Positions 1-7,603 of a DNA stretch of 42,530 bases are shown piece after piece; within the stretch, counting starts at the first letter, position 1; each line of letters begins with the position of its first letter. Source of the stretch: Streptomyces phaeofaciens (GTDB taxonomy: Bacteria > Actinomycetota > Actinomycetes > Streptomycetales > Streptomycetaceae); assembly GCF_014648915.1 (NCBI RefSeq), contig NZ_BMSA01000047.1, forward strand, positions 1-42,530. The letters are read 5' to 3'. Below the pieces are notes generated by a model. It searched no databases, was not told the origin of the DNA, and saw nothing but the letters and a program-made list of their open reading frames with translations. Both the position numbers and the translations under genes were made by a program.

Positions 1-245
1 GGTCATGGCCGTCGCTGTCGCTGTCGGTGTCGGTGAGGCTGAGGTTGTCGCCGCGGGCGACGGTGTGCAGGAGTATGGCGCACACCGTCGCCGCGGCTGC
101 GAAGCCGGCCGGGCTGCCCAGGACCGGGAGACGGCGCGGACGCGGGCTGCGACGTCAGGCTGGAGCAGTGTGCAGCCGTAGAGCGCGGCGTCGTCGAAGC
201 CCTGCGGCGCTCGGCCCCATCCTTCCCGGTCCTCGTCTGAGCCCG
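1..245 (-). pseudogene. Coding-like remnant at the left edge, frame broken
   Basis: No intact gene could be closed here. On the minus strand, one frame from about 240 down to about 145 looks coding (GC-rich third positions, reading GFDDAALYGCTLLQPDV). Coding character then passes to a second frame running to the window edge, reading AGFAAAATVCAILLHTVARG followed by an acidic Asp-rich tail. The second frame resembles a membrane segment but has a stop (TGA near 145-165) and no credible start codon upstream. Either a frameshift broke one gene or two small overlapping genes are cut by the window edge. The family is not recognised. Confidence 0.3.
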
Positions 246-273
246 CCGAGTCCTGCCTGGAGGCAGTTCGGGC

Positions 274-516
274 TCAGCCGCCGCTCTTTCGACGGAACGA
301 CCGCTGACTCGCAGCCGGGCCGTGCGCGCCGTGGACCTTCGACGTGTCGAGGTTCGCGGCGGCGTCGGCGGTGTCCGCCTGCATGCCCCGCTTGCGCGCC
401 AGGGCCTCCCGGAACTTGCGCTTCAAGTCGTACTGGCCGTCATCGTCGGGCGAAAGGGCAGGCCTCTCGCCGTCAGCCGGCTCCGAACCTTCGGGCGATG
501 GAGACTCTGCGGCCAT
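274..516 (-). CDS. DUF5302 family small protein
   Basis: This encodes an 80-residue hydrophilic protein of unknown function, conserved in Streptomyces. The recognisable part is the C-terminal half: a basic helix (YDLKRKFREALARKRG), then KVHGAHGPAASQRSFRRKSG. The N-terminal third is acidic and Pro-rich. The ATG at 516 is chosen because a strong AGGAGG Shine-Dalgarno lies just upstream; a longer in-frame start at 549 has none. There is no signal peptide or membrane segment, so it is probably cytoplasmic. It stands alone. The next gene on the same strand (DUF427) ends about 230 bases upstream. The family call is confident; the function is unknown. Confidence 0.85.
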   Translation of the reverse strand: MAAESPSPEGSEPADGERPALSPDDDGQYDLKRKFREALARKRGMQADTADAAANLDTSKVHGAHGPAASQRSFRRKSGG

Positions 517-745
517 GGTGACCTCCTGGGGCCGGGCAATGGAAAGCACATCCTGTCATGCGAGTCACTGCTCAAGGCCGCTCGCAGCCCTCCGGTCACG
601 GCGTCGCCTGCCAGTGGCGCCCCGCCGTCGAGCCGGACCGGCCACTCCCCCGCCAGGCCGAACGGCGAACGACGCGGTGTCCCTGTTCGACCACGGACAG
701 GCAGCCGCCTCCCGAGGACGCAGGCGGCTCTCGTGATCACCACCA

Positions 746-1570
746 TCAGAGCCGTCCGGCCGGCCGTTGGGCCGAAAGCATCTTGGTGAACGGGGTGACG
801 GGACGCTCCAGACGTTCGCCGTCCACGGTGAGGTCGACGGTCTCGTTGTAGAAGGCGAGGAGCCCTTTGACGGCGCCCACCGCAGGCAATGGTTCGGGAT
901 AGCTCCAGAGGATGTTCGGCGGGGCCACGACCTCACCCCGCCGCGACCAGTAGGCGGCGGTCCCCTTGTAAGGGCACGCGGTGCTGTGGTCGGTCGGTTC
1001 GAACAGGTCGAGGCGGACATCCTCGCGCGGTATGTAGTACCGGGTGGGCAGACCGGTCTCGAAGACCAGGACCGGGCGATGGGTATCGGCGACGACCGCA
1101 CCGGCGATCTCGACGACGACGTGGCGGCTGCTCGGGATCGCGTCCACCCGTTTGTGCGGGTCGCGGGGGTGAACGAAGATCTCTTCCTCCTCCTCGTACC
1201 AGTGGTCGAGGCCCCGGCCCGCACGCCGGAACCACTCGAACGCGATGTGCCCGGCCAGTTCGTCGGCCGGGAACGTCCAGGCCGCGTTCTCGATCAGCTC
1301 GCCGTCGGCGTCGAGGTCGTAGAAGATCCGTGATCCGGTGTGCGTGCCCGTCCGGGGGTTCTTCGCCGGGTGGAGGAGGTCCGCGCGGACCTCCTCGCGG
1401 GGGAACGCATAAAGCGGTACTGGCGTTCCGGGCTCCCATACGAGGACCGGGTGTCTGCTGTCCACGACGGTGAGGTCGCCCTTGCGGCCGCGCACGCGGC
1501 GTTCGCTGGGCTCCCACAGGAGACCTTCCGGGGTGGTCCTGATGTCTCGCGCGGTGGGGAACGTGGTCAT
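746..1570 (-). CDS. DUF427 domain protein (tandem domains)
   Basis: This encodes a 274-residue cytoplasmic protein with two consecutive DUF427 beta-barrel-like units. The first is near residues 20-110 (RHPVLVWEPGTPVPLYAFP) and the second near 140-250 (HRPVLVFETGLPTRYYIPRE, then ACPYKGTAAYWS and the family's NILWSYPEP element). The biochemical role of DUF427 is not established. The start ATG at 1570 is preceded by AGGGAG; the long upstream extension of the same frame looks non-coding. A 49-codon ORF on the same strand ends 23 bases upstream, so the two might be co-transcribed. It has no other obvious partner. Confidence 0.85.
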   Translation of the reverse strand: MTTFPTARDIRTTPEGLLWEPSERRVRGRKGDLTVVDSRHPVLVWEPGTPVPLYAFPREEVRADLLHPAKNPRTGTHTGSRIFYDLDADGELIENAAWTFPADELAGHIAFEWFRRAGRGLDHWYEEEEEIFVHPRDPHKRVDAIPSSRHVVVEIAGAVVADTHRPVLVFETGLPTRYYIPREDVRLDLFEPTDHSTACPYKGTAAYWSRRGEVVAPPNILWSYPEPLPAVGAVKGLLAFYNETVDLTVDGERLERPVTPFTKMLSAQRPAGRL

Positions 1571-1593
1571 GAGTGACTCTCCCTGCGGCTCGC

Positions 1594-1743
1594 TCACGCG
1601 GTCATGTGGGCAACGTGGGCTCGGTGCACCGGGCCGGGACCTGCTCGGGGGCGGCCGAACACCAGCAGGTACTCCTCGGCGCGGCTGCTTGCCTTCTCCC
1701 ACACTGACACAGGTTCGACGTCGCGGACGTCCACCTTCACCAT
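1594..1743 (-). CDS. Possible 49-residue ORF upstream of the DUF427 gene
   Basis: The frame has the GC-rich third positions of real coding sequence and encodes VDVRDVEPVSVWEKASS followed by RAEEYLLVFGRPRAG. It ends 23 bases before the DUF427 start. The ATG at 1743 lacks a Shine-Dalgarno, and the sequence above it no longer looks coding. This may therefore be the surviving 3' end of a truncated gene and not a complete small protein. The family is not recognised. Confidence 0.35.
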   Translation of the reverse strand: MVKVDVRDVEPVSVWEKASSRAEEYLLVFGRPRAGPGPVHRAHVAHMTA

Positions 1744-1977
1744 CGATATCGACCAGCGGAGGCGGCACCGCGGCGCACGGCGGGATCGGTGACTCTCTCC
1801 CCGGTAGGCGCTTGGGAGACGCCCCGCTGGCGGGCGCGGGGACACGCCTTCCCCAGGGCAGGCTGGGGCTGCGTCCCCACATCCGGCTGTCCCTGCTGGA
1901 GAAGGACCGCAACCGGGAGCTGCTCGCCGAGATGCTGGCACGGCCGGCGAAGCGCCGAAGCGCGGGCCGCGGCCGGA
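1744..1977. other. Gap with an orphan coding-like fragment
   Basis: No complete gene is visible. On the plus strand, about 1870-1975 reads RPHIRLSLLEKDRNRELLAE and continues MLARPAKRR with strongly coding-like third positions. It has no start and runs antisense into the 3' end of the P450 gene. It looks like the end of a gene whose 5' part has been lost. This fragment and the truncated-looking ORF at 1594-1743 on the other strand suggest an old rearrangement junction here. Confidence 0.3.
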
Positions 1978-3309
1978 TCAGGCGGGGGCCGGGGGCAGGG
2001 TCGCCGGAGTGGGGCCGGCCGGGCGGACGGTGATGCCGTAGGCCGCCCCGGCAGGGGTGGTGGTGAAGGCCGGGGTGTGGGACGGCAGCAGGTGTTCGAG
2101 CAGGACGGTGGATTCGCGGAGCGCGAACTGGAGGCCGAGGCAGGCGCGAGGACCGATACCGAAGGGGAAGTAGGCGCCCGGGTGGGCGGGCCGGCCGTCG
2201 GGGACGAGGAAGCGCCCCGGGTCGAAGCGCTCCGGGTCGGGCCACAGTCCGCCGTCGCGGTGGGTGAGGTACGGGCAGACCAGGAGATCGGTGCCCGCCT
2301 CGACCGTGTGGCCCGCGACGATGTCGTCCTCGGTCGCGTGCCGGGGCAGGATCCAGGCGGACGGGTAGAGCCTGAGCGTCTCGTGGACCAGGGCCTGGAC
2401 GGCCCGGCGGCGTTGCGCCGAGCCCTCGCCGCCGGCGGCCAGGGCCTCCTCGCGGGTGGCGGGATGCCGGTCGAGGAGCAGATACAGCCAGGTCAGGGTG
2501 GTGGCGGTGGTCTCGTGCCCGGCGACCAGCAGCGTGACCAGTTCGTCGCGGATGAGCCGGTCGGTGTACTCGGGATGTTCTGCGGCGGCCTCGGTCAGGA
2601 CGTGCAGCAGGCCCGGCCCGTCGGGGCCGGCCGCACCCGAGCGGGCGGCGTCGACGGCGTGCCGGGCGACCGCGTCGATCCGGACGAGGTCGGCGGCCAC
2701 GGCGTCCTGGGCGTCGGTGACGTCGGCGGGCAGCGTCGGGAGGGCGGCCGCCACGGCGGCCACGGCGGCCAGTTCGCGCTCGGTGCCGTCGTCGAGCGGA
2801 TACCCGGTGAGCGAGCGCCAGATGGCGTCCAGGGCGAAGCGGCGCATCTCCTCACCGACGTCGAAGGTCTGCCCGGTGCGGGCGTACCCGGCCCAGCGTG
2901 TGGCAGTGGTCCGGGCGGCTCCGGTGATCCGCTGCTCGTAGCGGCGCATGCCGGTGCCGGTGAACTGGGACTGCAACAGACGGCGTTGGCGCTTCCACGC
3001 CGTACCGGTGGCGGCGAGGACTCCGTCGCCGATCAGCAGCCGGGCGCGGTGGGAGCGCTTGACGTACCGCTCGGGGTGGTGGGCCAGCACGTGCTGGACG
3101 GCCTGCGGGTCGGTCACCAGGACCGTGCGGTTCGGGCCGTGGCTGAAGGCCGCGACGCCGCCGTACCGGGCGCGTACCCGGGTCAGCAGCTCGACCAGTT
3201 CGCCGCTCTCCGCCCGCCACCGCCGCACGAGTTCGGGCTCGGCCTCGGGTACCGGCCGACCTCCGCCGGGCGGGTGCGGGAGCGAATCGGGACCGGTCCG
3301 GGTGTCCAT
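1978..3309 (-). CDS. Cytochrome P450
   Basis: This encodes a 443-residue haem-thiolate monooxygenase, soluble and cytoplasmic. The I-helix oxygen-activation motif AGHETT is at residues 263-268, followed by the K-helix ExxR within HETLR. The haem-binding loop FPFGIGPRACLG carries the axial thiolate at Cys390. The length and the PGAYFPFG haem loop fit the bacterial fatty-acid/terpene-hydroxylase-like P450s. The ATG at 3309 follows an AGGAGA Shine-Dalgarno. No ferredoxin or reductase gene lies alongside, so it must use redox partners encoded elsewhere. No terpene synthase or other biosynthetic gene adjoins it, so the substrate cannot be guessed. Confidence 0.93.
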   Translation of the reverse strand: MDTRTGPDSLPHPPGGGRPVPEAEPELVRRWRAESGELVELLTRVRARYGGVAAFSHGPNRTVLVTDPQAVQHVLAHHPERYVKRSHRARLLIGDGVLAATGTAWKRQRRLLQSQFTGTGMRRYEQRITGAARTTATRWAGYARTGQTFDVGEEMRRFALDAIWRSLTGYPLDDGTERELAAVAAVAAALPTLPADVTDAQDAVAADLVRIDAVARHAVDAARSGAAGPDGPGLLHVLTEAAAEHPEYTDRLIRDELVTLLVAGHETTATTLTWLYLLLDRHPATREEALAAGGEGSAQRRRAVQALVHETLRLYPSAWILPRHATEDDIVAGHTVEAGTDLLVCPYLTHRDGGLWPDPERFDPGRFLVPDGRPAHPGAYFPFGIGPRACLGLQFALRESTVLLEHLLPSHTPAFTTTPAGAAYGITVRPAGPTPATLPPAPA

Positions 3310-3595
3310 GGCGCATCTCCTGGTCGGCCGTTCAGCCGGTCGTGACGGAACACGGGCACCACGGACTGTACGCGATCGAAATCAACGAGTGACAGGTCGC
3401 TTCACGGGGCTTGAGGAGCGGCAAGGGTGGCAGAGGCGCCGCGCGTCGGACCGGCATCAAGTCCTCCGGGGCGAACGGAAGTTCTTACGAGAAGCTGACG
3501 CGGGACCGAAACCTCTTCATCCCACCCGCCCCACAGGCAACTCTGGCTCGGCACGGCACCGACGGGCGGTGGCGACGAGGGACGAGGAGTCAGGC

Positions 3596-4043
3596 GTGAG
3601 CAGGCATACCAGGCGCAGGTCGAAGTCGCGGGTCCGGATGACCGTCGCCGGCGGCGGCATCCTCGCATCGACGGCGGTCGCGACCACGGTGGCGATCGCC
3701 TCGGCGCCGAAGCCGAGAAGTCGACGGTCAGAACACGCTGTGCTGGCTGGAGCGCGCCGGTGACTTCTTCTACGGCGGCAACACCGGCTGTCGCACCGAC
3801 CGGCACGGCAGGCTCGCACTCACCAACGAGATCGGCATCGCCGCACCGCCGTCAGCCATGTCCCAGGGCGTCATCGACCTGGCGGTGACACGGGACGAGA
3901 AGTTCCTGTACGTGCAGAACGGGACCTCCGGCACCGTCGACAGCTTCCGCATCGGCAGGAACGGCTCCCTCACCAAGGTCACCACAGCCTCAGGACTGCC
4001 CCCCTTCGCCGAGTCCGGCATGGAGGGCATGGTCGCGGTGTAA
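3596..4043 (+). pseudogene. Decayed secreted beta-propeller (lactonase-like) protein
   Basis: A GTG start with a GAGGAG Shine-Dalgarno opens a typical secretion signal: a basic N-terminus, then GGGILASTAVATTVAIASA. This frame stops at 3763. The coding signal resumes in the next frame from about 3729 as GQNTLCWLERAGDFFYGGNT and runs to TAA at 4041-4043, with propeller-blade repeats such as EKFLYVQNGTSGTVDSFRIG and a C-terminal GMEGMVAV. These are the two ends of the roughly 380-residue YncE/lactonase-type propeller proteins of Streptomyces. Most blades are missing and the ends are out of frame, so I read an internal deletion plus frameshift. It is unlikely to be functional. Confidence 0.75.
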
Positions 4044-4064
4044 TGAAGCTGCCGCCGCGCGGAC

Positions 4065-4097
4065 CGGCGCCCCTGGGGACTCGTCCCAGGGGCGCCG
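4065..4097. terminator. Bidirectional terminator hairpin
   Basis: A perfect 13-bp GC-rich stem (CGGCGCCCCTGGG at 4065-4077, complement at 4085-4097) has a 7-base loop. It lies between the 3' end of the plus-strand pseudogene and the 3' end of the minus-strand sugar-binding gene, so it can serve both. Confidence 0.75.
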
Positions 4098-4175
4098 AAT
4101 CCGTTCCGACGTGGCCGGCGCCGTGACCGCAAGGGTTCACCGGCTCGCCAGCCGTGCTCGACGTCGGTCGGGCGC

Positions 4176-5252
4176 CTACCTGAGCTCGGCGGCGGTGTAG
4201 TAGCCGCCCGCGACCAGGACGTTCTCGTAGTTGGACTTGTCGACGTTGATCGGCTGGAGCAGGTAGGCGGGAACGGCCTTGACGCCGTTGTCGTAGGCCC
4301 TCCGGTTGTTGATGCGCGGCGTCTTGTCGTTGAGTACGTCGTCGGCCATGTCCGAAGCGACTGCGGCGAGTTCACGGATGTCCTTGTAGACGGTCTGCGA
4401 CTGCTCACCCGCGATGATCGACTTCACCGAGGCCAGTTCGGCGTCCTGCCCGGTGATGACCGGGAGAGGCTTGCCGTCGGAGCCGTAGCCGTCCGACTTC
4501 AGTGCGGACAGGATGCCGAGGGAGATGCCGTCGTACGGCGACAGCACCGCGTCGACCCGTGCGGTCCCGTACGACTCGGCGAGGATGCCGTTCATCCGCT
4601 TGCCCGCGGTGGCACCGTCCCAGCGCAGTGTGGTGACCTTCTTGAGGTCGGTCTGGCCGGAGCGGACGACCAACTGCTTGCTGTCCAGGTACGGCTGAAG
4701 GAGGTGCATCGCCCCGTCGAAGAAGTACGCGGTGTTGTTGTCGTCCCCGGAACCGGCGAACAGCTCGATGTTGAACGGGCCTTCGCCGTCCTCCAGGCCG
4801 AGCTTGTCGATGATGTAGTAGGCCTGGAGTCGGCCGACCTGCTCGTTGTCGAAGGAGACGTAGTAGTCCACGTTCCCGGTACCGAGAATGAGCCGGTCGT
4901 AAGAGATCACCGGGATCTCCGCATCGGCGGCCTGTTGGAGCACGTCGTTGAGTGACGTGTTGTCGATGGCCGCGATGATCAGCGTATCGACCCCTTGCTT
5001 GATCAGGCTCTCGATCTGGGAGACCTGGGTCGCGGGGTCGTCGTCGCCGTAGACCAGTTCGGCCTGGTAGCCCTTGGCCTTCAGGTCCGTGACGATGCTC
5101 TTGCCGTCGGTCAGCCAGCGCTCGGAGGCCCGGGTCGGCATGGCGATGCCGATGGTGCCGCCCTTGGGGCTGCTCTCGCTGTCCTTGCCGCAGGCGGACA
5201 GGGTCAGGGCGAGGGCGGCGAGAGTGGCGAGCGCGGCTCTTCGATTGCGCAT
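4176..5252 (-). CDS. ChvE-type multiple-sugar-binding lipoprotein (orphan)
   Basis: This encodes a 358-residue periplasmic-binding-protein-family lipoprotein of the ChvE/XylF type, which would present a sugar to an ABC importer at the outer membrane face. The start ATG at 5252 follows AAGGAA. A lipobox signal peptide ends at LSAC, with Cys near residue 20. The mature domain begins GTIGIAMPT and contains ERWLTDG, the ligand-loop VISYDRLI and the YVSFDNEQVG signature. ChvE homologues are usually followed by an ATPase and a permease. Here a pseudogene and a terminator follow, so it is an orphan that may share a permease encoded elsewhere. A cluster of imperfect 12-bp repeats lies 70-135 bases upstream of the start. 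Confidence 0.88.
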   Translation of the reverse strand: MRNRRAALATLAALALTLSACGKDSESSPKGGTIGIAMPTRASERWLTDGKSIVTDLKAKGYQAELVYGDDDPATQVSQIESLIKQGVDTLIIAAIDNTSLNDVLQQAADAEIPVISYDRLILGTGNVDYYVSFDNEQVGRLQAYYIIDKLGLEDGEGPFNIELFAGSGDDNNTAYFFDGAMHLLQPYLDSKQLVVRSGQTDLKKVTTLRWDGATAGKRMNGILAESYGTARVDAVLSPYDGISLGILSALKSDGYGSDGKPLPVITGQDAELASVKSIIAGEQSQTVYKDIRELAAVASDMADDVLNDKTPRINNRRAYDNGVKAVPAYLLQPINVDKSNYENVLVAGGYYTAAELR

Positions 5253-5320
5253 GGTGATCGTTCCTTGATCTTCTCGTCGTTGAGAGGATGACGGCATTTC
5301 AGATGCGGCAGGGCTGTGGC

Positions 5321-5387
5321 CGGATCGGCCGGGCATGTGGTCGGGCATATGGCCTGATCGGGCGGGCATGTGGCCAGGCATGTGGCC
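5321..5387. repeat. Five imperfect 12-bp repeats upstream of the sugar-binding gene
   Basis: Copies close to GGGCATRTGGYC begin at 5321, 5331, 5343, 5364 and 5376 (the first is degenerate). They sit in the leader or promoter region of the minus-strand ChvE-type gene. They could be operator half-sites for a sugar regulator or simple low-complexity sequence. Confidence 0.5.
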
Positions 5388-5879
5388 GGGTCGGCCGGGG
5401 TAGCCGGCCGGCAGGGCGACGGCGACACGGGCATGCCGGCGCATCCGTTGCCTGCGGTGGCCGGTGCCGGGTCCCACGGGGATGGCCATCGGAGTTGGTC
5501 CCGAACTCATTGGACGGACCGAACTCGAGGTGGAGGGCGCGGCGGCAGATGTTCGCGGCGACCTCGTGCATCACGTGCGCAGTTGCCGAGATCGTCGGCG
5601 TGTGCGGTGGACGTGCTTCAAATGGGGCGAGCGGCCGGCGGATCCCGTGGGGGCGGCCGAAGCACAGGGCGCTCGAAGTGTTGCCTCGGACACCGCTGGG
5701 GCACCCCGGTGTTCCGCGGCCCGCCCGTCGGTTCGCCGGTTCTGCCTGGCACCCGCGTTTCGCCGGTGCGCGCTTTGCCGGTGCGCGCCGCGACGTCCGT
5801 CGGGCTGCGCTGCGGCGTCCCGGATAAGTGGGTGCTGCTTCCGGTGCTGGGCAGGGCACTTGCCTTTCAACCGTTCGAA

Positions 5880-5900
5880 ATACCGTCACACGGTCGGTAT
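5880..5900. promoter_or_regulatory. 21-bp palindrome, TetR-like operator
   Basis: ATACCG-N9-CGGTAT is a perfect 6-bp inverted repeat with a nested ACCGT-CAC-ACGGT repeat. This is the size and symmetry of a TetR-family operator. No intact gene starts next to it on either strand, so it may be a relic of a lost regulatory unit. Confidence 0.45.
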
Positions 5901-6111
5901 GTTGGCGAGACCCTAGGAGGCAGCGGGCGGAGTGTCAACGCGGTGAACAAAGGCGTTGCCGGACAGGTGATGAAGACGAGCTTCCGATCGCCGGCAGAGC
6001 CCTGCGCGCGCCGCGACGCCCAGCACAGCCGGACTTCTGTGTTTCCGCTGGTCAACGTCCTCGCGCCCGGCGTCGGCCTGGACGGCTGGGCGGCCATGCG
6101 GGGCGACCGCG

Positions 6112-6159
6112 GCGGTGTGGGGCGGCTGCGGCGGTGTGGGGCGGCTGCGGCGATGTGGG
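6112..6159. repeat. 19-bp tandem repeat, 2.5 copies
   Basis: Two exact copies of GCGGTGTGGGGCGGCTGCG (6112-6130, 6131-6149) are followed by a partial third. It lies in gene-free sequence. Confidence 0.7.
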
Positions 6160-6507
6160 CCGGGCTCGTCCGTCGGCCGCCTGTTGCTGCCGCGCGGCGC
6201 CGACGGTCGCCCGGCTCGCGACCAGCAGGCCGCGGCGGCGGAGCCGTCGCCGACCTCTCCCCCTCATGCCGGTAACCGTCCTGCGCCTACTCCTCGGCAC
6301 CCTCGCCACGACCCTCGGCGCGCCGGAGAGCCGGGCGGGTGAACAGCGATGAGCAGCCTCCGAGAAGAAGGGCTGGCGGGCCACCACGAACCTCGCCCGA
6401 AGGCTGGGCGGCGCCTGGAAAGGCCGGGCCTACGGCCACGAACCACGACGGCGCCGCCCGGTCCGCCGGGCCACCGCGATGGCTTGCCGGCCGCACGTTT
6501 GCACGAC

Positions 6508-6544
6508 GGCCCGCTCCCACCCGAAACCCGGGTGGGAGCGGGCC
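6508..6544. terminator. Strong terminator hairpin
   Basis: A perfect 15-bp stem (GGCCCGCTCCCACCC at 6508-6522, complement at 6530-6544) has a 7-base loop. It lies 49 bases past the stop codon of the minus-strand gene at 6593-7393. Confidence 0.85.
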
Positions 6545-6592
6545 GATCTCCCGGACCGTCGACAGTCCCTGACAGGAACCCCGACTTCCCGT

Positions 6593-7393
6593 TCAGAAGG
6601 CGGAGTTGGCGAACCAGAGCGTCAGCAGGTCCTTGTCTCCGTCGAGCGCGAAGAGCTCTTCGTCGTGGTGCAGGCGCCGCCCATACACGAGCAGCAAGAG
6701 GTCGGACGCGGTTCCCTGAACGGTCGCATCGGCGGGGTGAGCCGGCACAAGGGTCGTATCGAGGCCGAAGCCGTCGGGCCGCAGACGGACGACCCAGTCG
6801 CCGTCGCCGTTGCCGTCGGTCGCCCGGAAGCGGATCGTGCTGCCGGGACCGCGCAGGTTGGCGACCTTGGGTGCGAAGAAGGTGGCGAAGGGCAGGTTGA
6901 CGAGGAACTCGTCGATCCCGTCGACCGCCGACGGGCGGTCGATCGTGGGTGGGAGGCCGAGCGCCAGGTCGGCGTCGGCCCGGTGCAGCAGGGTCTCGAA
7001 GAGCATCCGCCGTGCCCAGAAGCGGGCGTGCTGGTCGACGCCCCATGCCCACATGGGCTGGTCCGGGTCGGTGGCCGCGAAGGCGTCCTCGGCCACGGTC
7101 GCGCTTTCGGCCAGCCAGTCGGCGTAGTCGGCGTGCCGACCGGGGAGCCGCAGGTCCACCTCGCGGCTGCGCGGGGGTTCCTGGATGCGCGCGTGCAGCA
7201 GAGCCGAGAACCAGCGCTGGACGCTGCCGACGTGTTTCACCAGGTCGGCCAGCGTCCAGCCGGGGCAGCTCGGCACCGGGGTCGTCAGATCGGCGTTCTC
7301 GAGCGCCGCGACGAGTCGGCCGGTCTCCACCTTGATCTCCGCGCGGTGGTCGACCGGAGCCGGTCCGTGTGCGGGGCGGTCCGGGAGGTTCAT
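6593..7393 (-). CDS. Maleylpyruvate isomerase family mycothiol-dependent enzyme
   Basis: This encodes a 266-residue cytoplasmic protein of the MDMPI/DinB-like fold. Such proteins use mycothiol as a thiol cofactor for isomerisation or S-transfer. The N-terminal four-helix metal-binding domain shows the family signatures VPSCPGWTLADLVKHVGSVQ (residues 40-59) with its His, and later WARRMLFETLLHRADAD with Glu and His ligands. The C-terminal half (from about residue 165) is the MDMPI C-terminal domain ending with the LLLLVYGRR element. The ATG at 7393 follows GAAAGG. It is monocistronic, with a terminator close behind and the MFS gene of the same strand ending 210 bases upstream. The substrate is unknown. 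Confidence 0.88.
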   Translation of the reverse strand: MNLPDRPAHGPAPVDHRAEIKVETGRLVAALENADLTTPVPSCPGWTLADLVKHVGSVQRWFSALLHARIQEPPRSREVDLRLPGRHADYADWLAESATVAEDAFAATDPDQPMWAWGVDQHARFWARRMLFETLLHRADADLALGLPPTIDRPSAVDGIDEFLVNLPFATFFAPKVANLRGPGSTIRFRATDGNGDGDWVVRLRPDGFGLDTTLVPAHPADATVQGTASDLLLLVYGRRLHHDEELFALDGDKDLLTLWFANSAF

Positions 7394-7501
7394 CGTGGGG
7401 TGCCTTTCAGCGAGGGGGCGGGCTCGGGTGAGCGGCCGGTCCGGTGGCGATCTCCTGGCAGAACGTGTCGAGGCGTCGGCGGCGTCGAGCGGCCGGGGAA
7501 C

Positions 7502-7549
7502 CGGCCCCCTTCGTCCGCGAGGTCCCGCCGGTGAGCGCGAAGGGGGCCG
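7502..7549. terminator. Terminator downstream of the MFS gene
   Basis: An inverted repeat of 12 bp (CGGCCCCCTTCG at 7502-7513, complement at 7538-7549) has a 24-base loop. It lies 55-100 bases past the stop of the minus-strand efflux gene and upstream of the mycothiol-enzyme gene, so it probably ends the MFS transcript. Confidence 0.65.
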
Positions 7550-7603
7550 TGCCTGGCACGGAAGGAACCGCCTCCCCGGGGAGGCCTCGAAGTACCGGGC
7601 GGA

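Larger units (their letters stand above)
5253..6592. other. 1.3-kb region without a convincing gene
   Basis: Six-frame reading shows only overlapping GC-biased open frames with no family match, no clear Shine-Dalgarno and drifting third-position bias. Listed separately are the 12-bp repeats at 5321-5387, the palindrome at 5880-5900, the 19-bp tandem repeat at 6112-6159 and the terminator at 6508-6544. The rest may be eroded gene sequence. Confidence 0.5.

Noticed and set aside
1789..3345. A 518-codon plus-strand open frame opposite the P450
   Set aside because: It is the complement of a well-supported P450 with all motifs; the protein is a Gly/Val/Asp-rich shadow.
5464..5916. 150-codon plus-strand frame in the 5.3-6.6 kb gap
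   Set aside because: It has Arg/Cys-rich composition, no Shine-Dalgarno, no family resemblance and inconsistent third-position bias.
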